64,000 nt of DNA from positions 1 to 64,000 of the forward strand of contig QLIY01000811.1 of the NCBI GenBank assembly GCA_003260075.1, written 5' to 3'. Below are positions 1 to 13,700 of this stretch, piece after piece (the stretch's first letter is position 1; each line of letters begins with the position of its first letter). The notes below the pieces were generated by a model. The model saw only the letters and a list, made by a program, of their open reading frames with translations. It was not told where the DNA came from and did no database searches. A program made the position numbers and the translations under genes. The stretch is from Phallusia mammillata (lineage: Eukaryota; Chordata; Ascidiacea; Phlebobranchia; Ascidiidae).

Positions 1-83
1 TAAAATCGGGCTGTGTTATAACACATGTTCTAAAATTGTAACACCGCCCGATAAGAAACGGGAATTTTTTCATAACACAAGCG

Positions 84-241
84 CTTCTAATCGAGGACTT
101 GCTGACGGATCGGGTGCAAACCTACAAAATACGTTGTATCGAATTAAGTCAGCCTTCAATGNCTTCTAATCGAGGACTTGCTGACGGATCGGGTGCAAAC
201 CTACAAAATACGTTGTATCGAATTAAGTCAGCCTTCAATGC
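84..241. repeat. Direct duplication joined by one N
   Basis: A segment of about 78 bases beginning CTTCTAATCGAGG occurs twice in direct orientation (about 84-161 and 163-241), separated by a single undetermined base at 162. The copies are almost identical. The same arrangement recurs at the other isolated N positions (38784, 41532), so this is most likely one allele or contig end assembled twice, not a genuine tandem repeat. Confidence 0.75.
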
Positions 242-308
242 GTTTTCGAGCGACAAAGCTTTGTTTTACAACAATCACTCTCCTGTGAGCTCATAATCAC
301 ATTTTCCT

Positions 309-412
309 TGGTAATAACGGTGTAGCTGCAACGTGTTTATCCTCGATCCACTAATTGTGCCTTCCACTTTAATGCGCTCCATAACGTTCAAATGTTGCAG
401 CGTTATTCCCGA
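309..412 (+). repeat. Dispersed repeat, copy 1
   Basis: Starts near TAACGGTGTAGCTGCA and runs through a GCGCTCCATAACGTT stretch to a GACTTGGG end. A diverged copy lies at 11676-11790, and its right part reappears inverted at about 12096-12165. No coding capacity is seen, and no target duplication was found, so the class is unknown. Confidence 0.55.
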
Positions 413-1075
413 CTTGGGAACTGCAACTGTGACCCCATGTTTTACTTTTATCACGAAAAAGTAACTCTCGCGACAGAAGTCTTTCCCGGACTTGGGTTTT
501 TTGCCATGGTCAAGTGCATGTGTAGATCAAAGCATGGTTCAGTAGAATTAAATGATTCACTACTCCACCTGGTGGAGAAACAAAAGTAAAGCACCATCCA
601 AAATAATGCGCTATGTAACAAAACAAATACAACTGCTTTTTAGCGACATATTGAACTAGGCTACAAGTTGTTGAAAAAAAGATGTTGCTTTTGAGAGCCT
701 GACCCTGATATAAAGGAAAAAAATGCACTATTAAAACTCAAACTATTAAAGTGCAAAGTAATTTTAAAGAAACTAATTACTTCAGGCATTGTGGTATTTT
801 ATTATTTTCACCTTTTAACTCATTTTACTGGGCAAAAACCACAACAACAATACAAGAACATTGCTAATTTTAGGTATTTGTAAATTGATTTAAAAAGGTT
901 TACAAAATTCACATAAACCCACACTGTGCAGACAATAATACAAGTTATACGACGAAACATTTCATACACAGCAACGTGTAGGCGGAGTGTGGGAACCTAA
1001 TTAACATATAATTTCCTATGACATCTTTGTTAAATGGGTTTATTCCTTGTTTATCCAATATTGACGCAACATATA
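413..1075. other. Non-coding, nothing recognised
   Basis: AT-rich DNA with only short chance reading frames. I see no exon, RNA gene or repeat shared with the rest of the window. Confidence 0.5.
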
Positions 1076-1083
1076 GAGTAGAC

Positions 1084-1374
1084 CAGGGTTCTGCAAACTT
1101 TAAGCGACGCGTGCCAATTTGCTTGTGATTTTCATGTGGTAATAGCTTCGTGTGCCAACATGTTTGCGGGCAATAGTGGATTGTGCCAGGTGATTTTAAT
1201 AGTGAGCAGAAAAAAGAGGATTTTGTGCACGTAGGCTGGATTTTACGATAATGTTATTATTAAAAACTGAAAACAAGCACTGTATCAGGAAATATTATTA
1301 CTTCAATATAAACACGCAAATCGGTTGGCGTGCCATGAAAAATCACTTCGCGTGCCAGAGGTTGCCGTCCCCTG
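1084..1374. mobile_element. hAT-type MITE, 291 bp
   Basis: The element begins CAGGGTTCTGCAAAC and ends GGTTGCCGTCCCCTG, imperfect terminal inverted repeats of the CAG...CTG hAT type. It is flanked by an exact 8-bp direct duplication, gagtagac, at 1076-1083 and 1375-1382, the target-site length of hAT transposases. Several CGTGCCA motifs lie inside. There is no transposase reading frame, so it is non-autonomous. Confidence 0.9.
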
Positions 1375-1456
1375 GAGTAGACTGAGCAACCGAGAATGGA
1401 ACAACGTAACTAAATCAGTAAACACGTCTGTATATGGGTCAGGCGCGACAATCCTC

Positions 1457-1565
1457 ACCGCCATATACCGACAAATTTATTTAATCTGTACAACCACCAG
1501 CCAATGCAAAAGAGTCATTACAAGACATTGTCCTGAAACAAATTATCTAAGAATAAGAATCATCT
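1457..1565 (+). repeat. Diverged repeat pair, copy 1
   Basis: Shares CCACCAGCCAATGCAAAAGAG, CATTACAAGACA and TTATCTAAGAAT blocks in the same order with about 2462-2580. The copies flank the hAT element at 1649-2266. They are clearly diverged, so they are an old duplication and not an assembly repeat. Confidence 0.6.
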
Positions 1566-1648
1566 AAGAATAAAAGTAGTTAATACGTCACAATGTAGTT
1601 AATAATACAACAAACGTTTTCCATGCTCAGTGATTTATTGTCATAAAC

Positions 1649-2266
1649 CAGTGGTTCTCAAACTTTTGACCGCGACCCAAATCTGAGTTTTATAAATATC
1701 TCACGACCCAAGCCTCAAACATATAAAAAATTAAATATTCTTATTAACGAGCCGAACTGCAATTTCGAGGCCACGCCGTCGCCGCATAGGAGTCTGCCCA
1801 TGTCTAAATGGCTGCAGGCTTAACGAGGTCGATTCGTTTGACAACACTGCATAACAAAACACACATTGTGGCTTTGCAGCACCATGATCATTGATAGAAG
1901 TGAATCCCAAATCTAAAAAGTTTCCTTGTATGAATACTTAATAATCCTCAAACGCTAACTGTTACATCTCCACGTCTAGTTTCGCAAGATTACCTTGTCC
2001 TTTTATTCCCCGTGCTATGACGTTACAATCGCTATGTGCGTAACAGTAAAATTGAAAGGCTATTGTCGGTATGTTGTAATGATTGGTTCATTTACTGAAC
2101 AACGTGTCAAATGAGGTGACTTTACTACTACATTAAGAAAATTCGTTTGTGTTTACTTAATACAGTAATAGTTCGTTTGGGCAGAATGGAATCACCGCAG
2201 CGCGACCCATTTTTTGACCCTGCGCGACCCATGTTTGGGTCGCGACCCATACTTTGAGAACCACTG
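1649..2266. mobile_element. hAT-type MITE, 618 bp
   Basis: Begins CAGTGGTTCTCAAACTTTT and ends TACTTTGAGAACCACTG, giving terminal inverted repeats of about 14 bp. The sub-terminal regions also mirror each other (CGCGACCC near both ends). An exact 8-bp target duplication, tcataaac, flanks it at 1641-1648 and 2267-2274. No transposase is encoded. The ends match the CAGTGGTTCTCAAA type known from Charlie-like hAT elements in many animals. Confidence 0.92.
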
Positions 2267-2274
2267 TCATAAAC

Positions 2275-4380
2275 AGTGATCGTCAATGACCATGCTGTCT
2301 GTTGGAGGATCTGATGCTGTTCAGTATAATCACTCTTAGTTATATAGGGTGAAGTTGGGAAGGGAGAGAAATCGGTTTGTAAATTTTAAAAACTTTATCT
2401 AAGATAAATTGCCCGTTACGAAGCCAGTCCAGCATATGGACCCCCTGGTTTTCCGAGGCATAGACATTCTTAGCGCCACCTACCGATATTTATACAAATA
2501 TAAACAACCACCAGCCAATGCAAAAGAGCCATTACAAGACACTTTTTCGTTTGTCCTGAAACAATTATCTAAGAATGCGTTTTTTAAAATTTGTTATGAT
2601 TTCTTATTTCGATATATTAGCCTCCAAAACCAACAGCTAAAAAGTTTATTTGTTTACGTTTGTTTTTTTCTGTTTGAACAAGACTTTTATGTTTCGTTTG
2701 TTAAAACTGTTTCTTCCTGGTGTATTCAACTAAATAAAAATTTCCGTCAAGCATTTTAAAACCGAAAAATTAAAAGACTTCAATTAGCTGCGGGCCACTA
2801 GAAAACTAAACGCTGAACAGTCAATAACGAGGAAATGTGTAAAAAATACAACAACTTGTATTTACTTCCCAATTTCACACAACAACTTCTACTCTTTGTT
2901 CCAACCAGGTGTTGTCAACTTAACAACTCCAATTAGCTTCAAATACACCACAACTCTAGCAAAATACATGTATGTGCCAAGACCGATAAGCGGTAAAATT
3001 CTCTTTAACTTTTACCAACCAGAAAAATTCCTTAACGGTTCGTCAAAGTTATTCTGCAAACAATTTCGAAACTGGGTTGTTTGCTTCGTTTCAAAAGTGG
3101 AATTTCCTTCCTTGCATATCTTGTTTGTTTCAAAGGTATTTTCTCCTAATTGTGGCTTTTTCAATTTTTTATGCTCAGCTGTAGCACGTGGCAGTCAGGA
3201 GTGCAGCTGCACCCCTCCACCTCCCCTCTTTAAAAAATAAACACCGACCGAAGGTGCAGGTAATTTCCTGCAAGACTTTTGTTTAAGCAAGAGAATGTTT
3301 CAAAATTATGTAATATTTGTTTAAATCACTTCAAGAATCCAAAATCACTGTTTGAAACAGATGTTTAGTGTTTTTAAGTCCAGAAATTAAGAGTATGCTT
3401 TACAACGTCATATTTATATGTTAGGATAAAAAAACGGCAAGATTTTTAGCTTAAATAAATTAACCAGAGCCAAAGTGTTAAAGACGTTTAAGTGCTGATC
3501 TCAGTTATGAATTTATGTTCATCTTAACTAAACCAGACTATGACACAAACAAACAAATAGGATGGAAAAAACAGCTAACTAAAAAAATAAAGACGTCGAT
3601 AATTATATCAATTGTTACGTAACAAAATCTCACAGTCAGTCACGTAATACACATTGTACTATTTTTATCATCAGGATTTGAAGGTCATTGCAAGGTGAAA
3701 CAACACGTACGTAACAACAGACAGGCAGAGGTAACTGTGCACAACAAACCACATTTTCACATACATTATATAAGTGGAATCGTACTTTTAAGCTGGCACA
3801 ATGTGCTAGGTAACTTCAAATGCTGGCACGTCATTTTAATACACAAATCCCAATACATCGTTTAACACCGCGTTTCTGCCAAATCTTGTTTTACTAAACC
3901 CAAATTAACTACTGCTTGGGACTTAGGTGATTGTAGATAAAACACGTTCTTGTCCCACACTAACGCGATTTCGACTTGGCTGAAGAAAAAAACTCATGAT
4001 AAAAAAATCAGAACCTCATCAACAAGTTGTGGCGCGCAATATCAGAGGTGACTGCGTAAAATAAACGCCAGAAAACACTCGGATCATAATGGTGGGAGTC
4101 CCGGATGTAACCCACTGCACGTGCAGAAACTTCTAGAAAATAAAAATGCTTCGAAACTAAGCTACATTGGAACGTTGTTAGTTGCGCAAGGATTGTTTGA
4201 AAATGTATTGCCAGTCATCGATGTCGGGTTTTTCGTTCCAATTTGTTTGTTGGAGTTTGTTACACGCAGTAGGCACGTTTTGGTTTCAATACTTCTCAAA
4301 TATAATAGATTTTTGGTTGGCAAAGTATATTCGTTCATTTTCGAGCCACGCCTCTAACGTTGTTCTATAACTACACGCAA
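2275..4380. other. Non-coding, one repeat copy
   Basis: Apart from the second copy of the diverged repeat (about 2462-2580) and a short fragment (about 3490-3525) of the repeat seen at 7074, 9544 and 19168, nothing is recognised. Open frames here are AT-rich and show no domain or splice pattern. Confidence 0.5.
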
Positions 4381-4746
4381 ACACAAGATGTCATAAAACA
4401 GTGCAAACACGTCACTAACGCGCGTGATTAATCTAAATATGGAAACCGCGAGAAGCGATAGACCAGCACGCGTCATCGATATTAAACAGCCACGTGATAT
4501 CTCGTTGTCATGGCGACCGTTCCACCAGCTTGTTTGCGCAATTTGCTGCGACGAGAAGAAAAAGGCTGACGATCGGGCGTCGGCCTCTCCCAGCGTTTGT
4601 GAGCGCACAGTCGAGCATTGTGACGTGACAGACAAGCAGCACCGAGATCCTAAACTTGGAAATTTTTGCCCGCAAACTTTTACGCCGAACTTAGCATTTA
4701 GATCAAAGTAAAAATTTTTGTTGAAACTTCGTGAAGAATCGAAAAA
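4381..4746 (+). promoter_or_regulatory. Probable promoter/5' leader of the secreted-peptide gene
   Basis: A locally GC-richer block with many CpGs lies directly upstream of the signal-peptide exon that starts at 4747. It contains CACGTG-like and GTGACG motifs but no clear TATA box at the expected place. A 95-codon frame (4424-4711) spans it, but it is Arg/Ser/Cys-rich with no homology I recognise, and it is better read as leader or promoter sequence. Inference from position and composition only. Confidence 0.35.
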
Positions 4747-7700
4747 ATGAATTTCATGAAAACTTCTCTTCTCCTCGCCTTTGTTTTCCTCGGTGAGTTG
4801 TTGTACATTTTAAAACATTTTTTTGCGTTGTTATTTTTTATAAAGTGGTTCTATATTTTTCAAGTTTTATATTATATTTTGCTGTCAAGAAATTTATGGA
4901 CTTGATCATTTAGCTGTTTTAGATGTATTTTGACATTTCTATGCCCCATTTACGACGCATTTGTCAGGGACCCTGGGGTAATAACACGATGACTCTTATT
5001 TTTTAAACGAGAGGAGAAAATAAGAAGGAAAGACTGCATGTCCTATAGTTTTCAAATAATTGGTTTTCTCGCGAAAATATTTTTTTGCGTGAACTATTTT
5101 TTCGGTATTTTTTGAGTCACCTATATTGGGGGCAAAGAAAATAAAAAGGGCGTTTGATTATTTTTGAAAATGTTGACGAAAATCGATGATATCAGTTGAG
5201 AATAACTTGACAAAAACACGCAATGAAATTTAAACAACGCTGCATTGATTCTTACGCCGAGAAAACTTCAAGTGGTGGAAGTCTTCATTAAAATTAAAAT
5301 GTGAAAAAATGGAACACTCTGACAAGTTAAAAAAATGCAAATCTTATTTTTGTTAAGATTTGAATGTATTTTTCAATTTGGTTTCTTTTCAATAGTAAGG
5401 CCAAGTGTTTATAATACGTGACGGTCTTTTTTCTCTGTGGTCCAAAATACAAAGTTTGTAAAACCGAAATTAAAATTAAATGAAACGATGAGAAATGGGC
5501 GTATTTTTTGATGTGGATCGTGCTTTTTTATCATGTTATGTCACAGAGCATATTGTGACGTGGCTGTTGTGACAGGTAAATGTTATGTAAAAAATCATTG
5601 TAGTTTTTTCCGCTGATAAAACAAAGAAACAGCTTTTTTACGTCATAGTGAGCCTGGCGCCAATTTTTGAGTGATAAAATTTCTGGGTAATTTTTAGACC
5701 AAAACGAATCGCGGGATTATATAGCAGTAAAATATTGGCACAGTCGACTGAATGACCTTTGTAGAAGCATGAGGTCATAGGTAGAATATATTTTACTGTA
5801 ATTGTCTCTGGTTTTTGTAACAACAATTGATGTCTCGTATTGGGTATTTGCAATTCAAATTATTAAATTCAGTATTAGTTGGCAGTTATTGGTAAGCGTA
5901 CGCTGTCAAAATACATTTGTTGTAGGGTTTTGGCGCTAATTAGTTCAAAGCAAAGTCACTCAAATAGCTTAATCAAGCAGTTCTGAAAAACTCCGACATA
6001 GAAACATTTTTAAAACGAGCTCCAATTATCACCCCCATATCGATTTTACATTGACAATATTATAACGCGCCAATGTATCTATCTCTATCTGTCTTGTTTA
6101 CATTTGAAACCATACCAATAGTGACGTCACTATATGGGATTGAAGTGGCCTTTCATATTATCGATCGTGGCCATTGTTTGTGTTTTCAATTGTGGATTTT
6201 CGTTTGTGATTTAAGTGCAGGCTCGTTGCCTTGTTGGGGATCGTTGTAAGTGTTTGTGACCATTAAGCAACCCGCGTATTATTGAATGATACTGGAATTT
6301 TGATCTTATCCACTTAAGTACTGGTACGGATTGTTCGGGAACGTTTCCATGACGATTTGTTGTTTAGTTTTGATTTCTATCGTCCGATAAATAGTTTTCG
6401 TTTTAAAAATGTTTTAATTTGTAGAAGACTGGTTGTTTTTTAACTTTTCCGTGTTGTTGACAAACTTGTTTGTTTTGCTGTATTGCTGTATTGCTGCCAG
6501 TCATAATATCAAGTTTATAGAGCACTTCTGGCAAATGTATTTAAATTCCAACGTTTCAACGTCCTATACAGGTCGCCTTTATCAGGGTAAATAACACTGA
6601 ATGTGACTAGTACAATTTATATTCCACTTTAAATAAAAAACAGCATTTTATTTGGCGGGCTTTATGCGTTAAAAAGATTGTGTACCTTATACAAAGATCA
6701 ATTTAAACAGTTTGAACAAGTGCGCTTGTTTAAGTAATTGTGACATCACTTTGCTAAACAAATCAAGTTAACGCGTTGACCCGAAGTAACCCCGAACAAG
6801 TTGCCTCTAATTGGTTGAGCCGACTAATTGACTTTCTTAAAGCAGACGCCATAAGTGGATTGCTACTTTGTGTTTCCATTATACACGCACAGTTTACAAA
6901 CACGTGGAACCAATTTACAGATTTCAAAGTAACTATCACTGAAGTTAATTAAAACACAATACTTCGCACAATAGGTAATATTAGAATGCGCCCTTTGTCG
7001 TGTTTGTTACGTCACACATGCGCAAGTGTTAAAAAGTTAATTACACCTTCAGTGAGCGTACTTTGATTTATAAATGAGTGTGCCGTGATCGCTGGTCTGT
7101 ATGAACGCTTTAGGGCTAATCCCAGTTTCATCTTAGCTGACCAACGTTTTTTATGTTATAAAGATGTTTGTAGCGCATTTTTCACAGGTTCATTTTCTTC
7201 CCACACTTGAAACTCACACAGAGCGCAAATGCCACATAACACGTGACCTGCTCGACCAATCACAGCTTAAATTATTAATGAAGGTCACAGTAATGCGTGA
7301 ATTTTCATTGCTGCCCTGTGTGTGGTATGTTGAAAATAATGCATGATATTTATCTTATACCTGCACAACAATAACACTATATCACTTTTGTTGGTACAGA
7401 GATAAAATTAAGATGTGTATAGGATATAGTTAAAACGGCGATATTTTTTTAATACAAATTTTAGCCTCATTAGTAGAAACCTGAGATAAAATGAAAAGTT
7501 CGAACGTTGACTTTGCACTAAGACAACCTATACAGTTCATCTATTACAAATGTTTTGTAATAAAGTCGTTTTACGTGGTGGGAAAGTTAATTGCTGGATT
7601 GACGTGTTATGAACTTTCACCTCAATCGTGATTGGTTGAAAGCGACGTGACGTTATACTAATGGATTGCGTCAGTTTAATTGACTTTGGTAAAAGCGCCC

Positions 7701-10700
7701 CCTACTTTATGTCAACCTGGCAATTAACAGCTGTATGTTGTTGTACGTTGTTGGTAATTTATGGAAAAGAAAGCAGAATTTACGATCAAATTTATTGAGA
7801 GGTTGATAACACTTTAAGCGAACAACTTTTTTTCTTTTTTAAAACATCGGAGTTTATTTTAAATAAGACAAGTAGGCGGATTTAAAAAGTAGGTAATATT
7901 GCGAAATAAGTTTATTTTCGGTACTTGCAAACCTAATTCTTGCGCAAGACCGTCAATTTTTCCGAGAAACGCGAAAATACAAACAGTCATTGTTACATGA
8001 CCGCCTATCTTTGTGACTTCACACACATAGCAACGCGCGGTATGTTTTAGGGTTGTAAACGGAAAAAGCAAATTTCACAAAGGCGTTCTCGATCGTAAAA
8101 CCGTTCAAGAAGAGTTGGCTTGTTTGCTGAGTTAGTAATAAAAAAATTTCGTAACCAGGATTTTATGTCTACTATAAAATTTTACCCTTGCGCCAAAAAA
8201 CTGAACCTAGTTCTGGACATGTTCAATTCTGCTCAAGCTTCTTTGGTATATTTCGTTTTATGTTTGTTGGCCTTAGTACGCTGTGGACTACTGTGAGCAA
8301 CATTAGATGTTAACGCTGTGGCCACACACCAGTTTATAATGCAGCATATATTTTCATGTGTCTGGGCATTTGCACAAGCTCCCTGAGTACATTGGGGACC
8401 ACTATGAGCAACATTAGATATGTACGCTGTGGTCATATACCAGTTCCCACAAGCTCTCTGAGTAGTCTGCGATAGCAAAATACAATCCAATATTCTTGTA
8501 TTAAACATTTTCGGAGCTTTCTTTAAACTAAAATCTGTGGTGTCTGGTTTGTCATCATTAAAATGGAGCGAGCGTTCGGTTGAATTAAAACAAAGCGCTG
8601 TTCCTCCAAAAACACTCCACACATGACTGATTTTAACATAACATCCTCCCAAACTACTAACGACGTTTTCCGCAATTGAACTGACGTCGTTTGATCGAAA
8701 TTCTCTCCGCAGGTTTCATGAGGCGGTGTTGCTGTTTCATGTAATATATTAAACGAACTTTTTAACATTTTTGTTTTAATTACAACTGCACGCTTAAACC
8801 TGTTTTCCAAACGAGCCTCGTCTAGTCAACTCTAGCGCTCTGCTACAAGCACGGTTTTCTATCGAGCTTCGTGTGATCGACTATAGCGCTTAATTCATTA
8901 TAAAAGCTTAAAGTGGCGTTTTGGAAATTGTTAACAATTTTCCATAACTCATTGAAGAAGTTTGTTAGTTGAAAATTTTCGCTTCTTGCTTACAGTAGTC
9001 AGTCAAGCCGCACTTCGATTATTCAACAAATATAGCTCTTCTAGCAATTTTATACACCTTTAACACGATAGTGGCATAACTTGAAACCAAAAAAAAGTGA
9101 TAAAGTTGAGAAAATGTTATAGATCAACCATTAAACTTACAAGCGAGTTGGTATTAATGAAGATCAAAACTACATTGTGCTTAAAGTTTATTGTATCTCC
9201 ATTTCCTTTTTTCAAAAGAATCCAAAACAAACGGGAAAGATATTTTAGGTTTGTCACGGTTTCATTTGTACACAGCAGAAATATCTCGGGACGTTTCCAC
9301 CGTAATTTACCACATAACAATGGTCACCGTGGCAACGAGCAACGCGCTACCGGTCAAAATTACAGTCCGTTATTCGAGAACCTTAAATTAGGGGCCGAAC
9401 GGGTGTGAGGGGCGTCAATCGCGTAGGTGGGGAGGGGGTATTTATAGAACTCGCTGCCACGTGATGAAAATTGATTGTTTTCTTTTGGAAGGCCGAAGCA
9501 CTCGCTATGAACATAAGTTTAAATTTTAGGTCCCTGGCGTACTGTGAGTGTGCCGTGATCGTTGGTCTGCATCGACGCTTCAAGGCTGATCCCAGCTATT
9601 CATCCATGTATTAACTAGTTTTGTTTACGATTCGTTTTCATTAAATTTGAAAACTTTGCTACTTCAAACAGTAGGTTTTAGTTTAACTGGAGATTATCTT
9701 TCAGTTTGCTTTCACACGCAAATACCATTTGCTTATTACCGATTCCAAGGGAATTTTAACCACGTACTTGGTTTTAACACCCGCTAATACGGATTACCTG
9801 TTAATCTTACAATCACACTGTTCTGTCACGTGACTGGCTTATGACGTTAAAGAATGACGTCATATTTCCTTGACGCGCCTGTTCGGAAATAATTATTGTT
9901 GTTTGCTTTTCTATTGAGGAAACCTTTTAAATGTAAAAGCACTGATCCAATACATGATAAGCTGCAGACAGTGCACATTGTTTCGACCTATAACGTCTTA
10001 TGAGTGTAGCTGATGACAAGAGATTGGGCGCATTGGCTGGTGGAGCATTTAAATGTGTTTTCAAATGTCTTGGTAACTGTAGTGTCCAATCTTATATGAG
10101 GACCCTACGAATTAAGCCTTTATAGGTAAAATTTAGACGCTACACAACAAAAATCATGCTAATGATTTATTGAATGTTAATACATACGTTAATTGTTTCC
10201 CCAATCCGTTTTTACCCTGAAGTGCACAATTGCAATAATTGAAATTTTTGGCGCACAATTGATATAAGCCAGTAGCTTTCTTTCAGGGCAAACCGCTTGG
10301 AAACCACTGCGTGTGAACTTATTTAGGTTTCCGCAGTGCTTTAGTCGTACAATGTAGACACGTTGGTTGGGAAAATGTTTTAAAAAAGAGCAAGTTTAAA
10401 GTGTGTTATGAAAAAAAAATGTTTGAGTTCGCCATTAGCTCGCTGGCTATCACTCAATAGCACGTTAGGACCCAAACAGGACCCTTTCTTTCGACGCTTT
10501 CAGAATACCAAGAAACTCGTTATGTATTGTGTTATGTAGGGCGAAATACTTCCATTACAAAACGATGCGTTATAAAAGAAATTCTGTTTGAAATTGGAAT
10601 ACAGAAGATCACAGAATCACGTGATCGAATATCGATTAAGAGCCGCGCGTGATTTGTTGATTCGATTGCCATTGTTACGTGACGCGGTTTTCTACCAGCT

Positions 10701-13700
10701 TTCAGTATTGTTGAAATTGGCCTCTCTGGAACGAAACCGAATTAGTTTTTTCAAGTATTTACAGTAACCGCTTTCCTTATGATGCGCATGACCGCAAAAT
10801 ATGGACAGTTTAAAAAAACTCGGATTTCATAGAAAAACGGGTAAAAATTAAAAAGCGTAATAAATTTAAACGTGTATATTTGCAAAACAGTAGCTCACGT
10901 ACCTTGTCAGCGAATAAAGGGTCTTTATTGACGTCATAAACAGCAATCCTTTGTTACGTAGTTTCGTTTTCGGTCTACATCAAGGTTAGGGTGTGTTCTT
11001 CAAAACGAAAGGGGTTTAACAACTATTATTAATCTACATCTGTTTGTGTAAGGACTCCCTCCTCATAAAACATACTAACCGTTAAACAGCGATTTTTAAA
11101 TATGTGTCACTAAATATCGGTCAAATTATAATTTTACTTGTTGCCGAAACTCATCACTCGAAAGTTAAAACATTTTTCCGCATAAGGTGCCGAAAATGTA
11201 GAGTTTGCTGTATTCCTGAAACCGACGTTTTAAACAAATAAATTGTATAATTCCAAAGCCATTTGTTGAACCAACAAGCAAAAGCCGTAAAATATACAAA
11301 AACAAATACAACAACAACATTTACAGTCGTGTCAAAAACAAGCTGTAAAATAAAGTATGTTTTTTGATTTCGCTGCTTTGATCTGAAATAGTAAAAAAGC
11401 CCGCGAGCAAACCAATGTGACGTCACAGTCAATAGAATCCATCCGGAAAAGCAAAAAAAGATGACGTCACAGCCAACACAAGTGACCTCTTCCGGTAAAC
11501 AGAGATAAACTGTAGTGCCCCGGAAAAAAACAAGACTGCCCTGTCACGTATTAGTTGTTGTTTTGATTTAATTGTTTTGTGACATTCAACTTGGGTGAAA
11601 CTAGGGACAGAATTGAGAACATTTGCAACATTGTGTTGAAACCGTTAACACGTGTTAAACTTTACATCTGCTTTTAGTAACGGTGTAGCTGCAGCGCGTC
11701 TACCATCTATCCACCAATTGTACCCTCAACTTTGTCGCGCTTTTTAACGTCTAAACGTTGCGCAGCTATTTCCGGCTTGGTGATTGTTTTAGCGCAACTG
11801 TGCTGCTACGATTTTGCCCGGCGAAATAAACTGGGGGGGGGGTTACATATCGCGACTCAAAACTTTCGTAAGGAGTGGATTAATTTTTAAATGTTACAGA
11901 CTATAATACAGAGTTATCAATTCGCTTTGGCAAACCAAAAATTGTGTTCGCGGGCCGGATGAAATGGGGGGGGGGTTGTTTTGATGCAATTGTGCTGCTA
12001 CGAATTTGCCCGGCGAAATAAACTCAACTCAACTCAACTCAATTGGGTTACTTGAAAATCGACGCCACACTGAAAGCTAGGAAAAGAGTTAAGTTTATTT
12101 CGCTTGGTGAAAGAAAACATAGCGACATAACTGCACTAAAACAGTCACCAAGCTGGAAATAACCGAAACTTTGTGATTTACACCGTTTTATTGATTTTAT
12201 CGTGTTTAGTTTAGTAAACATAGCCTCTGTAATTCTTTGTTATGGCGTTTATATGTGTTCCAGGATAAAACATCTTTTATCTTCGATCTTAGAAGTAGAA
12301 AAACCATAAAACGTTCAAAGACCTGGTTTAAACATAATTAGTCAGTTCTTGGTATATGGAAAACATAAATCCAGCATGACCTACTAAAAAAAGTAGTTTT
12401 CATTAAAATTGTTCAGGTTACGGTCACATAACGACACACCTAGCATGATTTTACGGACCCTTGTTATACTGAACACCGTTTCCAAGTTTCTGTTAAAAAT
12501 ATAGACTCCAACAAAAACAATTGTTAATCAGGCAGTTCAAAACAAGATTACGGCTCGATTAATTCCAAGTGCTGACCGTTTATACACCTAAATGTTACGT
12601 CTCTATAAGTGGTATAAACTCCAATATAACCAGGTTTAAAGTTCTTAGTTTTGTTTGTGAAACTCGCTTAAATTTTAACTTTATAGAGCTCTTCTGGCAA
12701 TTGCATTTTTGTCCCGACGTTTCGACGTCCTATACAGGTCGCCTTTATTAGGGACTAACCACCTAAAGTAACGCAAAATATGTTGCTGCTTATTGCATGC
12801 AAATTGTCTAAAAACAAGATTATTGTTCTGTTTCTCTAAAAACGTGTGTCGCATATTTTTGAGCAAAGAATACTGCACTTAAAACCGACCCCGTCTGGTT
12901 TCGTGTTTACCCCACTGGGGGGGGGGAAATATGTTGCTGCTTATGGCATGGAAATATGAAATTGTCTAAAAACGAGATTGTTGTTCTGTGTTTCTCTAAA
13001 AGCGTGTGTCACATATTTTTGAGCAAAAAAATACTGCACTTAAAACCGACCCCGTCTGGTTTCGTGTTTACCCCACTTGATAAGCCAAGATAAGAACTGA
13101 TCCCTGAGAAACTATATCAGCTAAGATAAACCTAATCCACGCTACTTGTGACGTCATAGGGCCGGTTCGGGTTGCTTTGTGGAGGAGGTAGGGGGTGCAA
13201 ATGAACCCGTAGAAGTATCTGTACATTTATTGCGCCATTCGACAAGTTTTTTAAACATAGTTCTTCGATTTAGTGTTTGTTATAATCTTGTTGCGTCACA
13301 ACGTTTCTTTGTTGAATTGGAGATTCAATTTTTATGCGATTTTAGTTGAAAAGTTGCTAATAGTGACTAGATATCCAACACTGTATTGGGCGTGCTGGTT
13401 TGTTTGTAAGAATGACGTAATTACTGATAAAGCGATAGAGTGGGTGGCACAATGAACAATCGAATACGCGCAATAGAAACAATTCGCCTTTGGGAAACTT
13501 AAAATTAGGTTAAAACATGAGGAAAAATCAGAAAACATTTTATGAGGTAAAAATTAAAAACCAATTATTTAAGTAAAACTTTGGCTTTTAAATAAAATAC
13601 TAAAGACGCTTATCACTTATGTAATGATACAACACAAAATATTGGAAATGGAAAGATACTAAACAGAACATTTGGCAAATCAACCTTTTTTTAAAGTGTG

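Noticed and set aside
4424..4711. 95-codon frame upstream of the signal-peptide exon
   Set aside because: No recognisable domain, no splice context, and it overlaps the likely promoter/leader; a small upstream frame remains possible.
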